Assembly (NCBI GenBank): GCA_963070105.1
Contig: OY718808.1
Location: forward strand, 3,566,738-3,630,737
From: Litomosoides sigmodontis
Taxonomy: Eukaryota > Nematoda > Chromadorea > Rhabditida > Onchocercidae
Direction of reading: 5' to 3'
DNA length: 64,000 nucleotides
Each line of letters begins with the position of its first letter. The first letter of the stretch is position 1. Positions 1-13,058 of the stretch are shown one piece after another. A model generated the notes under the pieces. The model did not search any database. It worked only from the letters and a program-made list of their open reading frames with translations, and was not told the origin of the DNA. The position numbers and the translations under genes are program-made.

Positions 1-2127
1 TTATGATTTATCAGAATCGGAAGTAAACTGAGCAATCGTTGTTATCATTCTCTTATCAATATTATTGTTCTTGCATGTTCCTTCTCGAACAAAATTTTGA
101 GAACATTATGTTGCAGTGTTTACTTTTAAATTATTATTGCCAATTTTTTTCCAACTAAAATTTCATCACTTCCTTCTTCTTCCGCTTTTACGATATTGTA
201 AAATTTTCGGTTTAAATTGACAAAAAAAAAGAGAAGAAAGCATTATAAATATGATAGTGGTTTATTATGCTACTATTTAGAGTAACACTGTCTGTGAGTT
301 GTATTTTGTACTAAATTTATTTTAAAACTATAGATGATTAATCAGTGAGTAAACAAGAACTCAATTGAAAATTCATGGGTCATATTTTGAGTAGATATAT
401 AGGACAAATTCAATTTGGTGTGTGAAGTGTTGACAAATTATTTTATAAAAATTTGGATTTTTTTTTGTTTATTGGAATAAGTTGAAAATATCAAACAAAC
501 ACGTAATAATCTGTACTATCAATAGTATAAGCGAAAATTTTAATTTCAAATAAATTTATTAAAATGAAACTAAATGTTTTACATCATTAACATTTATTTA
601 TATGGTACTGTTTCACCTGGAGATTGCCGTATCGCTTCGATTATTGAATAAAGTAGAAAAATTTGACTATCAGGCAGTTAATCCACTATTTTCACCTTAC
701 AGTAATTACTGTATCGTAGCAAAATTGAGCATTAGGCTTAAAAACAACATGCAACCGATGCAATATGTATTGTTAGCTTAATTAAATTAATTTTAGCGGT
801 TGAAAAAATTAACTTATCTATTTTTGTATTATTAACGGTTAAATATTAATTAGTGATGCAGTAATTGGTGCTGTGAGCACCTGCGTTATTGCAAAGTTAT
901 ATGAACCTATTTGATTTTAGTCCTTGTAATCACTTTGAGCATGCAATTAACACCATTAGACTATTTTAAGGATGTGTTTTTACACTTTAAAGTGTTTGAA
1001 AATGAAATGTAAGATTTGAAACGCTGAACGTAAATGTGCCGTAATGTTTAAAAGTAAAATTACAAAAAAGTTTTTCAGCAAACTTGTAAGAAACAAAAAA
1101 ATAAACTTACTGAAACAGTTGATGAGTGATGAGTTCGATTTCCGGTCTTTTGATATTCTTCCGCTCTCCCTCTCCGTGCGCGTGTACGCATGTTTATGTA
1201 TTCCAATCAGTCATAAGTTAAAAATCAGGAAGAGATTGATTTCATTGACGGTAAATTAAATTTCCGTGTATTTAGTCTAGGATGTCCTTTGGTGGCAGGA
1301 GGGAGGAAGAGAGACGAAAATTAACTCAACGATTCGATCATTTCAAAAATCAGCTGATACATTTATCGATTTCGACAGTAAAATTGAAAATAACGCTATT
1401 AGTTTTCCCGACAGCAACAATAATGCACTTAAATGAGTCATCACGAAGTAATTAATTCCAAAAATGAAAATAAAACTTTAAGAGTAAGAGTTCACAGATT
1501 ATTATTTCTGAGCGCAATCCAACTGAACAGATCATTGAATTAGTTCATTTGACAAAATTGATGAGTGTGTGCGATCTATCCTAATCATTTCAGTATCATT
1601 TTCTAAAACAACAAAATCCAATTAACCGAGGCAATTGAATTTAATATCACTGAAGGGAACATTTTGCAAAATTATTCAGAAATCAATTCAGGTTATGGGA
1701 AAGGTCAAGGAATGAACCTAAGAAGAATTAAATGCAGGCGCGCTTTAATCTATCATTTATTTAAAAAAAAAAAAGAAAAAATGCATTAAAAATGAGCAGA
1801 ATAGAATAAAATTAAAATTTACTCCGAAAAGGCGCAATGTTGAGAGAATGCATAGATTTAGAAAAAAACCTATTTTTCGCTCTTTACTTAAGTAATTAAA
1901 TTTTTCAAAATTAATGGAAATGTGTAACATAAAATTTACAGCCGTTTCTTTGTGTGGTCAACTAATAGTTCGGTAGTGAACAGTCGGAAGGAAGGGAAAA
2001 GAAAGTTTTGTTAGTTTCCCGAAGTACAGGAAAAGCACAATGACCATGAATGTAAATTAAAAATGATGATCATAATATTAACAGCAATAATATTAGCAAC
2101 AGTAGTGATAATAATAGTAATACTGCT
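1..2127. other. Intergenic, no supported gene
   Basis: AT-rich sequence with only short open frames (for example 1044-1259 +) that lack splice context, coding-like composition or a recognisable motif. A 16-bp perfect palindrome lies at 698-713. Nothing else is supportable. Confidence 0.6.
698..713. repeat. 16-bp perfect palindrome with homeodomain-like core
   Basis: TACAGTAATTACTGTA reads the same on both strands and has TAATTA at its centre, the shape of a homodimeric homeodomain site. In DNA this AT-rich such cores are common, so function is only a possibility. Confidence 0.5.
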
Positions 2128-2418
2128 AATAATAAATAATAAATAAATAATAAACAATAAATAAATAATAAATAAATAATAAATAAATAATAAATAAATA
2201 ATAAATAAATAATAAATAAATAATAAATAAATAATAAATAAATAATAAATAAATAATAAATAAATAATAAATAAATAATAAATAAATAATAAATAAAAAA
2301 TAAATAATAAATAAATAATAAATAAATAATAAATAAATAATAAATAAATAATAAATAAATAATAAATAAATAATAAATAAGTAATAAATAAATAATAAAT
2401 AATAAATAAATAAAGAAA

Positions 2419-2449
<31 letters not shown>

Positions 2450-2793
2450 ATGAATAAATAAATAAATAAATAAATAAATAATAAATAAATAATAAATAAA
2501 TAATAAATAAATAATAAATAAATAATAAATAAATAATAAATAAATAATAAATAAATAATAAATAAATAATAAATATATAATAAATAAATAATAAATAAAT
2601 AATAAATAAATAATAAATAAATAATAAATAAATAATAAATAAATAATAAATAAATAATAAATAAATAATAAATAAATAATAAATAAATAATAAATAAATA
2701 ATAAATAAATAATAAATACTAAATAATAAATAATGAATAAATTAAATAATAAATAATAAATAATAAATAAAAGAAACGACAATAAATAATAAT
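2128..2793. repeat. Compound A+T satellite, 11-bp unit (TAA+TAAA+TAAA)
   Basis: About 650 bp made mostly of an 11-bp unit, one TAA followed by two TAAA. A pure TAAA tetranucleotide stretch interrupts it at about 2409-2478. Edges decay into AATAAT-rich DNA. The minus-strand open frame through it reads only Ile, Tyr, Leu and Phe and is not a gene. Confidence 0.9.
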
Positions 2794-5700
2794 AAATAAT
2801 AATTAACAGTAAATAATAATAAATAATAAGTAATAATAATAAATATTGGCAGTAATAGATGATATAATTGATAATATTAATAGCAATAACTAGCAGTGCT
2901 CAAAAATAAGCGAAAGAAACAATTTTGGTAATTTATTACTTTGTACAAAAACTTTCGTACATTTCGGTGCTCTATTTTCGTTTAAATTCATTCCTCCCGT
3001 CTGGCTGATTTTTCCTTCTTTTCGTTGTTGAATGTTGCAAATCGAAGAAATTTTACAACAACGCTTCGTTTTACACCATTGTTTTTCACGACATTTCATT
3101 TCAATCGCCTCGAATTGCATTACTTTACGAGAAATAAATAATTTAACATTTAAAATGTAAGTTATATTTGCTATTTTTTGCAGAAATACCTCCTCGACTA
3201 TTCATGCAATCTGAATTTCACCTTCTCATTTCCATCTTTTCTCATTCGTTTATTTAGATTGAAAGCTTAAAATGAATTATTGTAAATAAAATGGATGAGA
3301 AATCAGTTGATTACATTCGTCACAAATGAGCAGCAAATGGTTGACAAGAAATTGTAGGTTTTTTTCTTCTGAGAATTATTTGCTAGTTATTACTGTTAAT
3401 TGGGAATTAGTCTCATCAAAAAGTTTAACTCATATTTGCTGCTAAACTGGTAACAGTTGCTATAAATCAGACGTAATGCAACGGCATTGTTTTGAATATG
3501 CTTGAAGTGTTTAAATATGGTTGAAATTTAAGATAAACTTGAAATCGCCTTGTCTAATTACAAATTTAAAAGATTAGTATTTTTGAAAGTATTGCTGTTG
3601 AAGTTGATTGGTTTATTGGACGAATTTTTGCATTGTTAATGTTGGATTGAACAAAATGTTTGTTTGAAATGTTCGTGCTGTTCCATCGCTTGTACGATGT
3701 TTTCCTAAATGGAGGAAAATTGAAGAGTTCATTCAACTAATGAAATTTAATTGTGAAAGAAATTTTCAGTATGAATGATTGGTTGATCTTCTCTACTATT
3801 TTAGTTGATTATCTGAGCACTTTAATCTCTGCAAAAATGGGACTATTTGTGCAATTTTATTAAAATAATTCCTGTTGAATGAATCAGTTATCATTTTATA
3901 TCTGCTGAATATTAGGTCATTTAAGTGTTTTTTTTTTGAAAAGATTTCTTTCGTTAGTTTCACTCATTACAAAGGTTAGCATCAAATCGTCCTTGCTGCG
4001 CACAGAACTGATTTCATAATAGAATTAAAAATTTTAATTTTACTGTGATTGCTTTTATTCTGTTACAACGTAAAACTCGTTACAGTCACAGAATAAACTG
4101 AAATATGAACAATTTCCACAAAAATTATGAAAGCGTGAAAATTAATATATAGCAATATTTGCAATTTCAACTCATAATTTATTAGTGTTAAATTAGTTTT
4201 AGCATTTCCTTAATTTAACTAATTGTGAGAGTTTTGATGATCAGTTAAGCATTCGGCACAAACAAAGAAGGCGGTGATAAAGAGAATTTTATTTAAATTT
4301 CTATCTTATATCATAGAATTTAATTAAATTTTGAAATTGGTGCGGTAACTACTGCAACAAAATAATTACTCATCGTCGATCAATTAGAAGATTATACGAT
4401 GAAATTGAGGGAGTGAGTAAAGGTGAGAGAAAAGGAGAAAGAGCAAGAGAAATGACATTGCAAATTGCTCCACGAGTAATTACTAAATTGTTAAATAGAA
4501 TAAAACAGTACTACTCGTAACCTTTCCATCGCTTCCTTATTCAAGTTTCATTCATAACTTCGCTTGAACTTAATTACTATCCTAATTACTTGTCGCTGTT
4601 CAGGTGGATTGCTGCAATTATAATTCAATTCGCTGAAATTGCTATTTAAACGATTGAATATTTTATTTCAGCCGATTATTGTTGTAATGCAAAGAAATTG
4701 AAATACAATTAATGTTGTTGGGAATTTCATATTCTTGTGTTTAATTTTAGTAGTTAACTTAATTAATTTTACAATTCTATTTATAACAAAATCTCTTTTT
4801 TTTGAAATTTATTTAACGGAATTAGAAAGAATTTCAAATTACCAAATATAAATGAGCAGAAATATTTTTTGCAATAATAAAAATTATCATTAGTGATTGT
4901 TGATTTCAACTCATTGATTTTTAATTATTTTCAAGCATTTCTCGTTCTTAAGTGTTCTCAGTATTTGTTAAACTATTTTTAAGGGTTTTTTAAGTTGCTC
5001 TATGTTAACAGTACTTTTTTTTGGCTCTTTTTTTCAAGACAAAATTCATTTAGTAATTTGTGAATGAAATGAAATAAGGGAGGTACAAAAAAAGGAACTT
5101 TAAGTGTGTAAATTTACGAATGATAATAACTCATAATCATTTCATGCTCTGAGTGGTGAAAGGTTTTCTATTTGTAATCCTTTGATGTTTCCATTTTGAC
5201 AGTTCGACGAGGATGATTCAACCTGAGCATTTCAAATGTCGTTGCTCTGAAATTGCAGGAAGCACACTTACTCCTCTCAACATTTTGTCTTTTAATTTTT
5301 GTTCAGTATTTTGCGGTTTCCTCTTTTTGTCTTCTCCTCTCACGTCAATTCAACTGCATTTTACTATTATTGTCAAAATTATTTTGCAACTATTCTTTCC
5401 TGCCTTTTTTTGCCTTTCAGTCCATTTAAGAATTTTTTTAAAAGTAAACTTAAACAATCCCGACCTATAAACTGTTATATTCTCTTAAGTAATTTCCTTT
5501 TTAAGTACTTCTATTAATTATAAATTAAGTAATTTGCGCTTAAAGTGATTCCGTTAAAAATATTTTTTTTGATAGGCAAACTAATCAAAATATATTATAG
5601 CTATTGCTAGAAAATAGATGAACGTTGGAAAATGGAAGTAACAGATCCTTCCCCATCGCTTAAAAATTATTTTTATCTATTTGAAATTAATTAATTATCA

Positions 5701-7700
5701 AATTTTATTAATTGTTTAAATTCTTTTGTTAGTTTATGGACGTTTTGCTTGAAAACCTCCTCAAAAATGGATTTCCAAAATTAGTAAAATTTAAATTCAA
5801 TCGATAGCATAGCGGGTCATTGAACATATTCACCGGGAAGGAAGTGCTTCTAACACCGCTACGCTTGCTTTTTTTCTTTTTAGCATTTGAAAATGCATTA
5901 TATCATGAAATCTAGCAAACTGCAAACCTCTCTCTGCACCACACTATCATATTTCTTTTCAATCTTTCTCGCAACACACAATGCTATTATTTTCGCCTTC
6001 ATTCTCTTTGTCATCATATATCCAATCAGCGCAATTGATGATGTAATTTCTGCTGTCAATCTTTTCATACCCAAAATTTTTTTTTTCAAATTTGTTGATT
6101 ATAAACTTTCAAAGTGGCTGACAGCATTTACCGGTTAGCATTCAGTAACATTTTGATTCATTGCTTATTTCAGGTTCTTTAGAAAGTCATTTGGAAGAAA
6201 AAACGGTTGTGTTATTCGTGTTTGGTAATTACCTCAAAAATATATTTGCATTTAACTATTCCTTCAGATTGGAAGAACTTAATTTCAATTTAAATTTACT
6301 TCTTATTTCCATCAAATTACAGCCAGTGTATTTCCCAGCATTGTTTAATACCACGTTAATTGATTTATTTTTAATTTCAAAACTAGTTTTTTTTGTCAAC
6401 AAAGAAAATGTAGCAAACCATTTCAAGGAATAATTATTTAATTAAAAAGCTAAAAAAAATATATCAAAAGAATTTAACAATAAAGTTTTTGTGTTATTGG
6501 CAAAAAAAAGTGTCTTGTAATTTCTAGCAATTTTGATTTACCCAAATTTTTGTCTCTCAATCATTTGTTTTTAAAGCCTTTTCAGGTGTTAAAAATTAAA
6601 GATAAAGCTGTGGAAAAGCAGGCTTTAAACAATAATTGCTTGAAATTTTACTAATTAAACAAAAATTCCAAAGCAGTTTCATAAAAGTAACAGTATGCAT
6701 GCGCCACATTGCTAAATTTCACCGATAAAAAGCATAAATTAGCTTCATAAATTAGCCTTTTTTTCATAAATTGACATTTTTCCATCAAGCAATTACGTTA
6801 ATTAAACGTTGCAAAATAATACTATAAAGCACAAATTAAATTTCGCCATCGAAATGCTTCCTTTCTAATATTTCTTTGGTTTTTAAAATTAAAATTGCAT
6901 ATCGATTTATAAATATATGCATTTCTTTTTGAAAAAATTAGCAAACTAAACAATTTATTACAGTTTATTACAATTTTTTTTAACTGATCAAAAGCGCTAG
7001 AATGTAGTTGTGCAAACGTTTGGGCGAAACTTTTGCAAGCAATTTTTCATATAAGTTTTAATTTAATACATTTTTTAATTTCACTTTTTCACTCAGTTTT
7101 ATTTTCCAAAAATTTCATCAATGTTTTTTTGCTTAAAACTTTGAAAAGAATATTTTTTGGAATGTTTTGCGAGCAACAAATTTGTCAGATGAAAATTTAT
7201 AACATTTCATCGGTGTTTTCCTTTTTCGGTCCAAAAATGTAATTAAAAAATTCTGTCATTTTTCCAGAAAGCAAAAAAAAAAAGGTAAGGAAGAAAAGAG
7301 ACGGAAGGATTGAAAAATGTGCAAAACAGCTTCGTCCTTTCTCTCTCTCTCTTCCTCTCTCTCTCTCTCTCTTCGTCGTTGTTATTGTTGTTGTTTAGGT
7401 ATATATCGGTGGAAGCCAAAAAGATTTTTAGCAAAAAAAAAAAAAAAGAAAATTATGACGAAGATGAGCGTTAACGTTCAGAGACGTGTAAACGAACGCT
7501 GAACGGGTAAGTAGTAAATGGTAGCACAAAATGTAAATGATTCATTTTTTTTTAAAATTGTTAATAAAAATAAAATAAAAGGGAAAAAAGTTCGACAAAT
7601 TATATTTCAGTCTTAAAAAATATGTATGTGTACGTAGGTGTGATATTTGTAGAGCAAACGAATTCTTACATTTTCCATTTCTCTTGCTCTCCATACTTTG
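2794..7700. other. Intergenic, no supported gene
   Basis: AT-rich sequence. The open frames (2890-3120 -, 5213-5517 +, 5887-6138 +, 6161-6433 +, 7033-7242 +) have no domain, no conserved-looking composition and no consistent splice partners. A (CT)n run at about 7338-7372 is the only simple repeat of note. Confidence 0.55.
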
Positions 7701-7732
7701 TTCAACTTGAACTTATCGCTGTGATTACCATT

Positions 7733-8275
7733 ACTGTTATTATTTATATTACTATTACTTATTATTATTTATTATTTATATCTATTCATTTCTTATTACT
7801 CATTATTTATTACTCATTATTTGTTATTAATTATTTATCATTTATTATTTGTTATTTGTTACTTATTATTTATTATTTGTTATTTGCTATTTATTGTTTA
7901 TTATTATTTATTATTTGCTACTTAATATTTATATATTATTATTATTTATTATTATTTATTATTACTTATATTTATTATTATTTATTACTATTCATTAATA
8001 TTTATTAGTATTTATTATTATTTATTATTTATTATTATTTATTATTATTCATTATTATTTATTATTATTTATTATTATTTATTATTATTTATTATTATTT
8101 ATTATTATTTATTATTATTCATTATTATTTATTATTATTTATTATTATTTATTATTATTTATTATTATTTATTATTATTTATTATTATTTATTATTATTT
8201 ATTATTATTTATTATTATTTATTATTATTTATTATTATTTATTATTATTTATTATTATTTATTTTATTATTCATT
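7733..8275. repeat. Compound A+T satellite, 10-bp unit (ATT+ATT+ATTT)
   Basis: The left half is irregular (ATT/ATTT with ACT, GTT and GCT variants). From about 8031 to 8263 it becomes a near-perfect array of ATTATTATTT with rare C substitutions. It resembles the 2128-2793 array on the opposite strand, with the trimer and tetramer in a different ratio. Confidence 0.9.
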
Positions 8276-10069
8276 ACCTATCACTATTGTTATTGCTATT
8301 AATTGTTATAATTATTGTCCTTACAACTGCTTTCATTATCATAATTATCCTTCTCTTTACTCGAGCTTTGTCTATTAAATAATTTACCACTAGTTGGTTT
8401 AATTTCTCACCACTGCTACTGAAATAAAATAAATTCAAATTATACAATAGCTATCAAACTGTGCTCTTCGTTTTTTTTTCTAAAAGTAGGAATTTCATAA
8501 AATAGTACGCATTTTCAATGAATCATTCATTAAATATGAATATTGAACAGCACTTATTGATAAAACAGCGCGTGATCACCAGTGATGTAAAAGGTTTGTA
8601 TCATTTTCAATAGAAAATTTCAAACTGTTGAAATTGAACAAGAAAAAATAAAGTGTTGCATAATAAATCTGCTCCAACGAAAACGAAATTAAAAAAACAA
8701 AGGAAAGAAACATAAAATTTTCAGTGCTGTTGAAGTGATAAGCTTCAATTATTTCGCGCTTTAAATTAAATTGATTTTTTTTGCAAGTATCTTTGCGCGT
8801 TCTTTAACTGTTTTTTTTGTCGTTAATTTTGAGCTTTTCGTGTTTGCTGAAAATGCACAGCACACATGTTTGTTTCGGAAACTACTGGAAGGTTAAATTT
8901 TTGCATAATTCAACTTCGATGCAATACTTGCTGGGAGAGTAGAATAGATTGCCATGTGGTGAAAATGGAATTTAATCGTATACTTGTACTTCAGTATGCA
9001 AGTGCGTTTCAAATCAAATGAATTTAAAATTTCAGGTATTTGAGTGATTTCGGGATTGGATGAAATGTTTCACGGCAATCTTTCCTGTTTTATAATCATT
9101 TACTTTTCAAGCTTCCAATTTATGTGATCTTAATTAAATCTAATCCGATAGCTAAATTCCATTTCACCAAATTTATATTCCACCTCCAAAAATTTTCTCA
9201 TTTTAAATTAGCAAACATGTAAGGATGAAAAAAAATTTGTAAAAAACTTCTGCATCCCACACCGTTTCAGGATTTGAAAAACAAAGCTGTTAGTGTATTT
9301 TCTTCTCAATTCTTAATTTCATATGAATAATTTGACAACCTCAAAATAATTTAACAATCAAAACAATTGAGTTTTTAATTCTTTTGTTTTAAAATGATTT
9401 TCATTACTGCTATTTGCTAATTCACTAACAATTAACAAATAATTTTTACGCAAATAAGAAAAGAGAGAAATTTTTTGTCAAATATTTGTATTAAAATTTT
9501 GAACAGTGTAATAAGCAACGATTAAGTATGCTTCGAGTAAATTCGCCACTATTTACTCAAACGTCTTTTTTTTTTGCCTTTTCGTATATTTAAATACGTT
9601 GAAATATTTGAAGTACCAGCGTTCCCATCGAACAGAGCAAAGAGAAACGACAAGATATCAAGTAAAGGATAAATTTTCAGTAAAAAATAATGTATCAATC
9701 AGCCGCATTGTTCCACTTGAATTTTCGCTTTACTTAACTTTCGGCTACAATTGGAGACGTCGTATGATTCACGTACCATTAATTACGGTACGTAATTTTT
9801 ATCACATTATCATATCATTGAAATATTGATCACATTAGAATAGTTCGTACTCATTCGAGTGTGTGTGTGTGTGTGTGTGTTTTTCACAAAGAACAATCTA
9901 TAAATAACGCCTTATTTAGTAATTAATACCAATTTCAATTTTTCATCCTTAAAATTTAATGAAGTTTAACGCCTATTAGCCATCATTATATGTTGTGTGA
10001 ATTTTTTAGATTATTAAATAATTGGTTTAATAATTGATTAAATTTAGTTTGCATTAATTAATTTCAGAT
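8276..10069. other. Upstream region of the 10070 gene
   Basis: No supported gene. An open stretch around 9690-9787 is preceded by an acceptor-like AATTTTCAG and followed by GTACGT, so it could be a non-coding 5' exon of the gene at 10070. There is no independent support. A short (GT)n lies at about 9860-9880. Confidence 0.4.
10061..10067 (+). other. Candidate trans-splice or first-exon acceptor
   Basis: An AATTTCAG acceptor ends two bases before the ATG at 10070. In nematodes this spacing is typical of a spliced-leader acceptor. An ordinary acceptor from an upstream non-coding exon is the alternative. Confidence 0.55.
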
Positions 10070-13058
10070 ATGCATTTAGTTGCTAGTATATTGGCGGTAT
10101 CGGTTGCGACAACAAATGCGATTTCATTTTTGAGCAGTGAATGGACGGAAAATGTACGACAGTTTTTTCAACAAACACATCAAACAATTGGCGAAAAGTC
10201 TAATGAATTTTTAAATGGTTTGCTAGATTTTTAATTTTAGTTAATTGCAAGAAAAAATTAGCAGGGAAAAGTTGCAATTGCAAATATTTTATTTAGGCAA
10301 ATTTTTTTTTTAAATTAACTAATCTTTTCAATTTTTCCTCTTCAACTATTTAATTAAAACTGCCATTCATACATTTCACCTTTTTTCGTTTGAAATGAAT
10401 TTGATTATGCTGAAATGTTTTGAATATGTTGAATATGTTTGAAATGATTTTGAAATAAGTTACTGTTACTGGGAATAGTTTAATTGTTTTGCCTTATAGC
10501 AATTGATTACTTTTTATTGTTACCGTCGAAAAATAATTTTATTCAAGCATTTTTTTATTTCGTTGAAAATACTCGAAAAAGTTCGTGCACACAAAAATTG
10601 TGCAATTTCTAAACTTTGTAAAATTAAAAAATAAATATTTAGCTATCAACGCTAGAATTGCAGGAAGGTGAAAATAATTAATCTCCTGGATAATGACGAA
10701 CTTTAGAATTAAGGACAATAAAATAGAACTTAAAAAGAAAAAAGAATTGCGTGTAAACTCAAGAAGGAAAATGTAATAATAAATGAATTAGTAAGAATTG
10801 TGAAGTGATTCTCCTAACAAATAATTCCAAGCATTTTGCTGGAAATGAAACTCATTCGACGGTCAAATTTTAATTTATTTTGTAAACGGAGTAAAAAAAT
10901 TTTTTAAAGTACACTTTTGCTTTGAAAAAATCATTTTTGATTACACATAAAAGCATGGTTATTTACTATTGAATTTTTTAAAATGATTTTTTCGTGCATT
11001 ATAGTTTGTTTTTATTTTGAATGTTTGCCGTGGTGACTCAATTAATTAATTACTTATCATTTCCCAATAATAATTCGAAAAAAATTTTTGCTATCTACTT
11101 TTATCTTTATAACTAATTAATTTTTCATTTAGAGATTGGTAAGAAGTTTGATAATGCGCAGGGTTTTGTCGAAGAGTCGAAGAATGTATTTAGTAGAGTG
11201 GCGGAAAATTTGAGAAATAGTAGTGAAAGACTAAGTGTTACGGTAATGAAAACGGCGGAAACAACGCTACGTGGAGCTGGTGATGAGGTAAGCCAATTTT
11301 TTTCGCTTTTTTTTTTTTGAATTTCCACTTAAAAATACTGAACGTTTAGTTTTCGGAATCAAATTAGAACGATGCAATTAAATTGCACAGTTTCATTCTT
11401 TATTTCCTAGCAAACTAACATTCACAATAACAAGCATTTGCTAATTGAATGAAATTTTAAATTAATTCCATCGTAAAAAACAACTAATTATTGACTGCTC
11501 GTAAATAGAACTTTTTGGGAAGCATTTTGTAACAGTTAAACTCGTGTTTAACTGATATTCCTTTTTTCATTTCTTCCTGTAATTTTTGCTGAATGATTTA
11601 TAGGTTGAAAGCTTCTTTGCCGAAGTGCCAAGTCGATTTAGCGATGGTTTTAATGAAGCTCTTGAAAAATTTGGTGAAGCTTGCAAGTGGATTTTTAGGA
11701 ATATCATTGCTCCAATATTATTCATTGTCATACTAGTTAGTCTCGTCTACATCTTTGTCGTCTCGGGGTAACGACCATTTTCATTTTTTTTTCTTTTTTT
11801 TTGACAAATTGATAAGTAGTAATTTTTGGAATAAATTAATTAGCTCATTCAGTAGCGTCTCTTTTTTTTTTTAAATATAGTCTAGTTAAGAAATGCTAAC
11901 TCATCTATAATATCTATTAAAAATTGCTAGAGGCAAACAAATAATTTACTAGTTGTACGTGGTAAACATGAAAAACGATAGTTTCGATACTAACAATAGT
12001 TAGTGTTAGATTTATCTAGGTAGGATGTAACAGTATGCTTACATTTGCATTTTATACAATAATTAACTGAATATTTCATGATAATTGAGGTGGTCATTTC
12101 AATTCTCTGGTACTGCTAGGAAATTCAGATATTTTTTTCAATACTAAAATGTCAAAGCTTTAAAAGCAAAAAAAAATTAAGGAAAAAAATTTATCAATCC
12201 TTTTATTAATATTTGCAATGTATTTAGTTAGTGAGAGAAATTCATTTCTTTCTTGCCAAGTAATTTAATTGGAAATGAAAATGCAAATGAAGGGAAAAGC
12301 ACATTGAGAAGTAAATGTCAAGTGCCCTGCAAATATTGTTTATTACTACTAATTCTCTCGTATTTGCGCTCAACCGCATTGTCGTCCAACAGTTTTGCTA
12401 ATTATTGACCTGAAAATTAACGATAATTGCAAGACAGTTTATTAAGAAAAAAACAATTCACAGTTCTCACGTCAATTTTTTTTTCTTGTAAACTATATTC
12501 TGGTGGTTCCTTTAATTCATTACTGTTTACGAAATACGTGATTATTAGAAAATGCCGTACGCCGTATGCGCCGTATGAAAACGCCGTATGCGTCAGTTTT
12601 ATCAAATAATAATCAAATAATTTTATCAAATAATGGTTTGCGAAGAAACTTGTAGCATATTCTCTCACCACCGAATTGATTTAATCGCTTAAATTGATAT
12701 AATGCAATAAATTTCGATGATTAACTAAATTAAATGTGTTTCTTTCAAAAAATATATTGCTGTATATGTTCGCATAAGCTGAAAAATTTTTTTTAGAAAA
12801 TTTCAAGTGAAATTATTTGAATTTTCGATTACTTGTTTAATTATTTTCAGATGTTTCGGTTGTTGCTGCAGCTCATTGCTATCACAGTTCGGTGTTTCAC
12901 TGACTAACACATTCAAGCAGTTGCGGACGGATGAACGTTTCCGTCGTGGTGACCGGATAATTGTACTGCGTGATCTGGAATCTTCCCTATCGTTTCAGGA
13001 AAATCGACTGATTAATGATACGGAATTGCTGAAAAATGCACGTATTTTAAGGATTTAA
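10070..13058 (+). CDS. Unknown single-pass membrane protein, 224 aa, 4 exons
   Basis: Coding exons: 10070-10217, 11133-11287, 11604-11767 and 12851-13058. Phases join cleanly; the donors are GTTTGC, GTAAGC and GTAACG. The start was chosen because the ATG lies two bases after a TTTCAG acceptor and opens a signal peptide (MHLVASILAVSVATTNA). Residues 18 to about 130 are hydrophilic and predicted helical, with heptad-like spacing of hydrophobics and many Glu, Lys and Asn. Residues 134-155 form one strong transmembrane segment (APILFIVILVSLVYIFVVS). A Cys cluster follows (C157, C160-162), which could be palmitoylated. A basic tail of about 60 residues ends in ILRI. I see: secreted ectodomain, one membrane span, cytosolic tail (type I). 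I do not recognise the family; it may be nematode-specific. It converges on the SEA-domain gene. The exons are solid; the function is unknown. Confidence 0.75.

Noticed and set aside
2126..2782. 218-codon minus-strand frame
   Set aside because: It is the translation of the 11-bp A+T satellite.
5887..6138. 83-codon hydrophobic frame
   Set aside because: Hydrophobicity follows from T-rich DNA; no signal-peptide pattern, splice partner or conservation clue.
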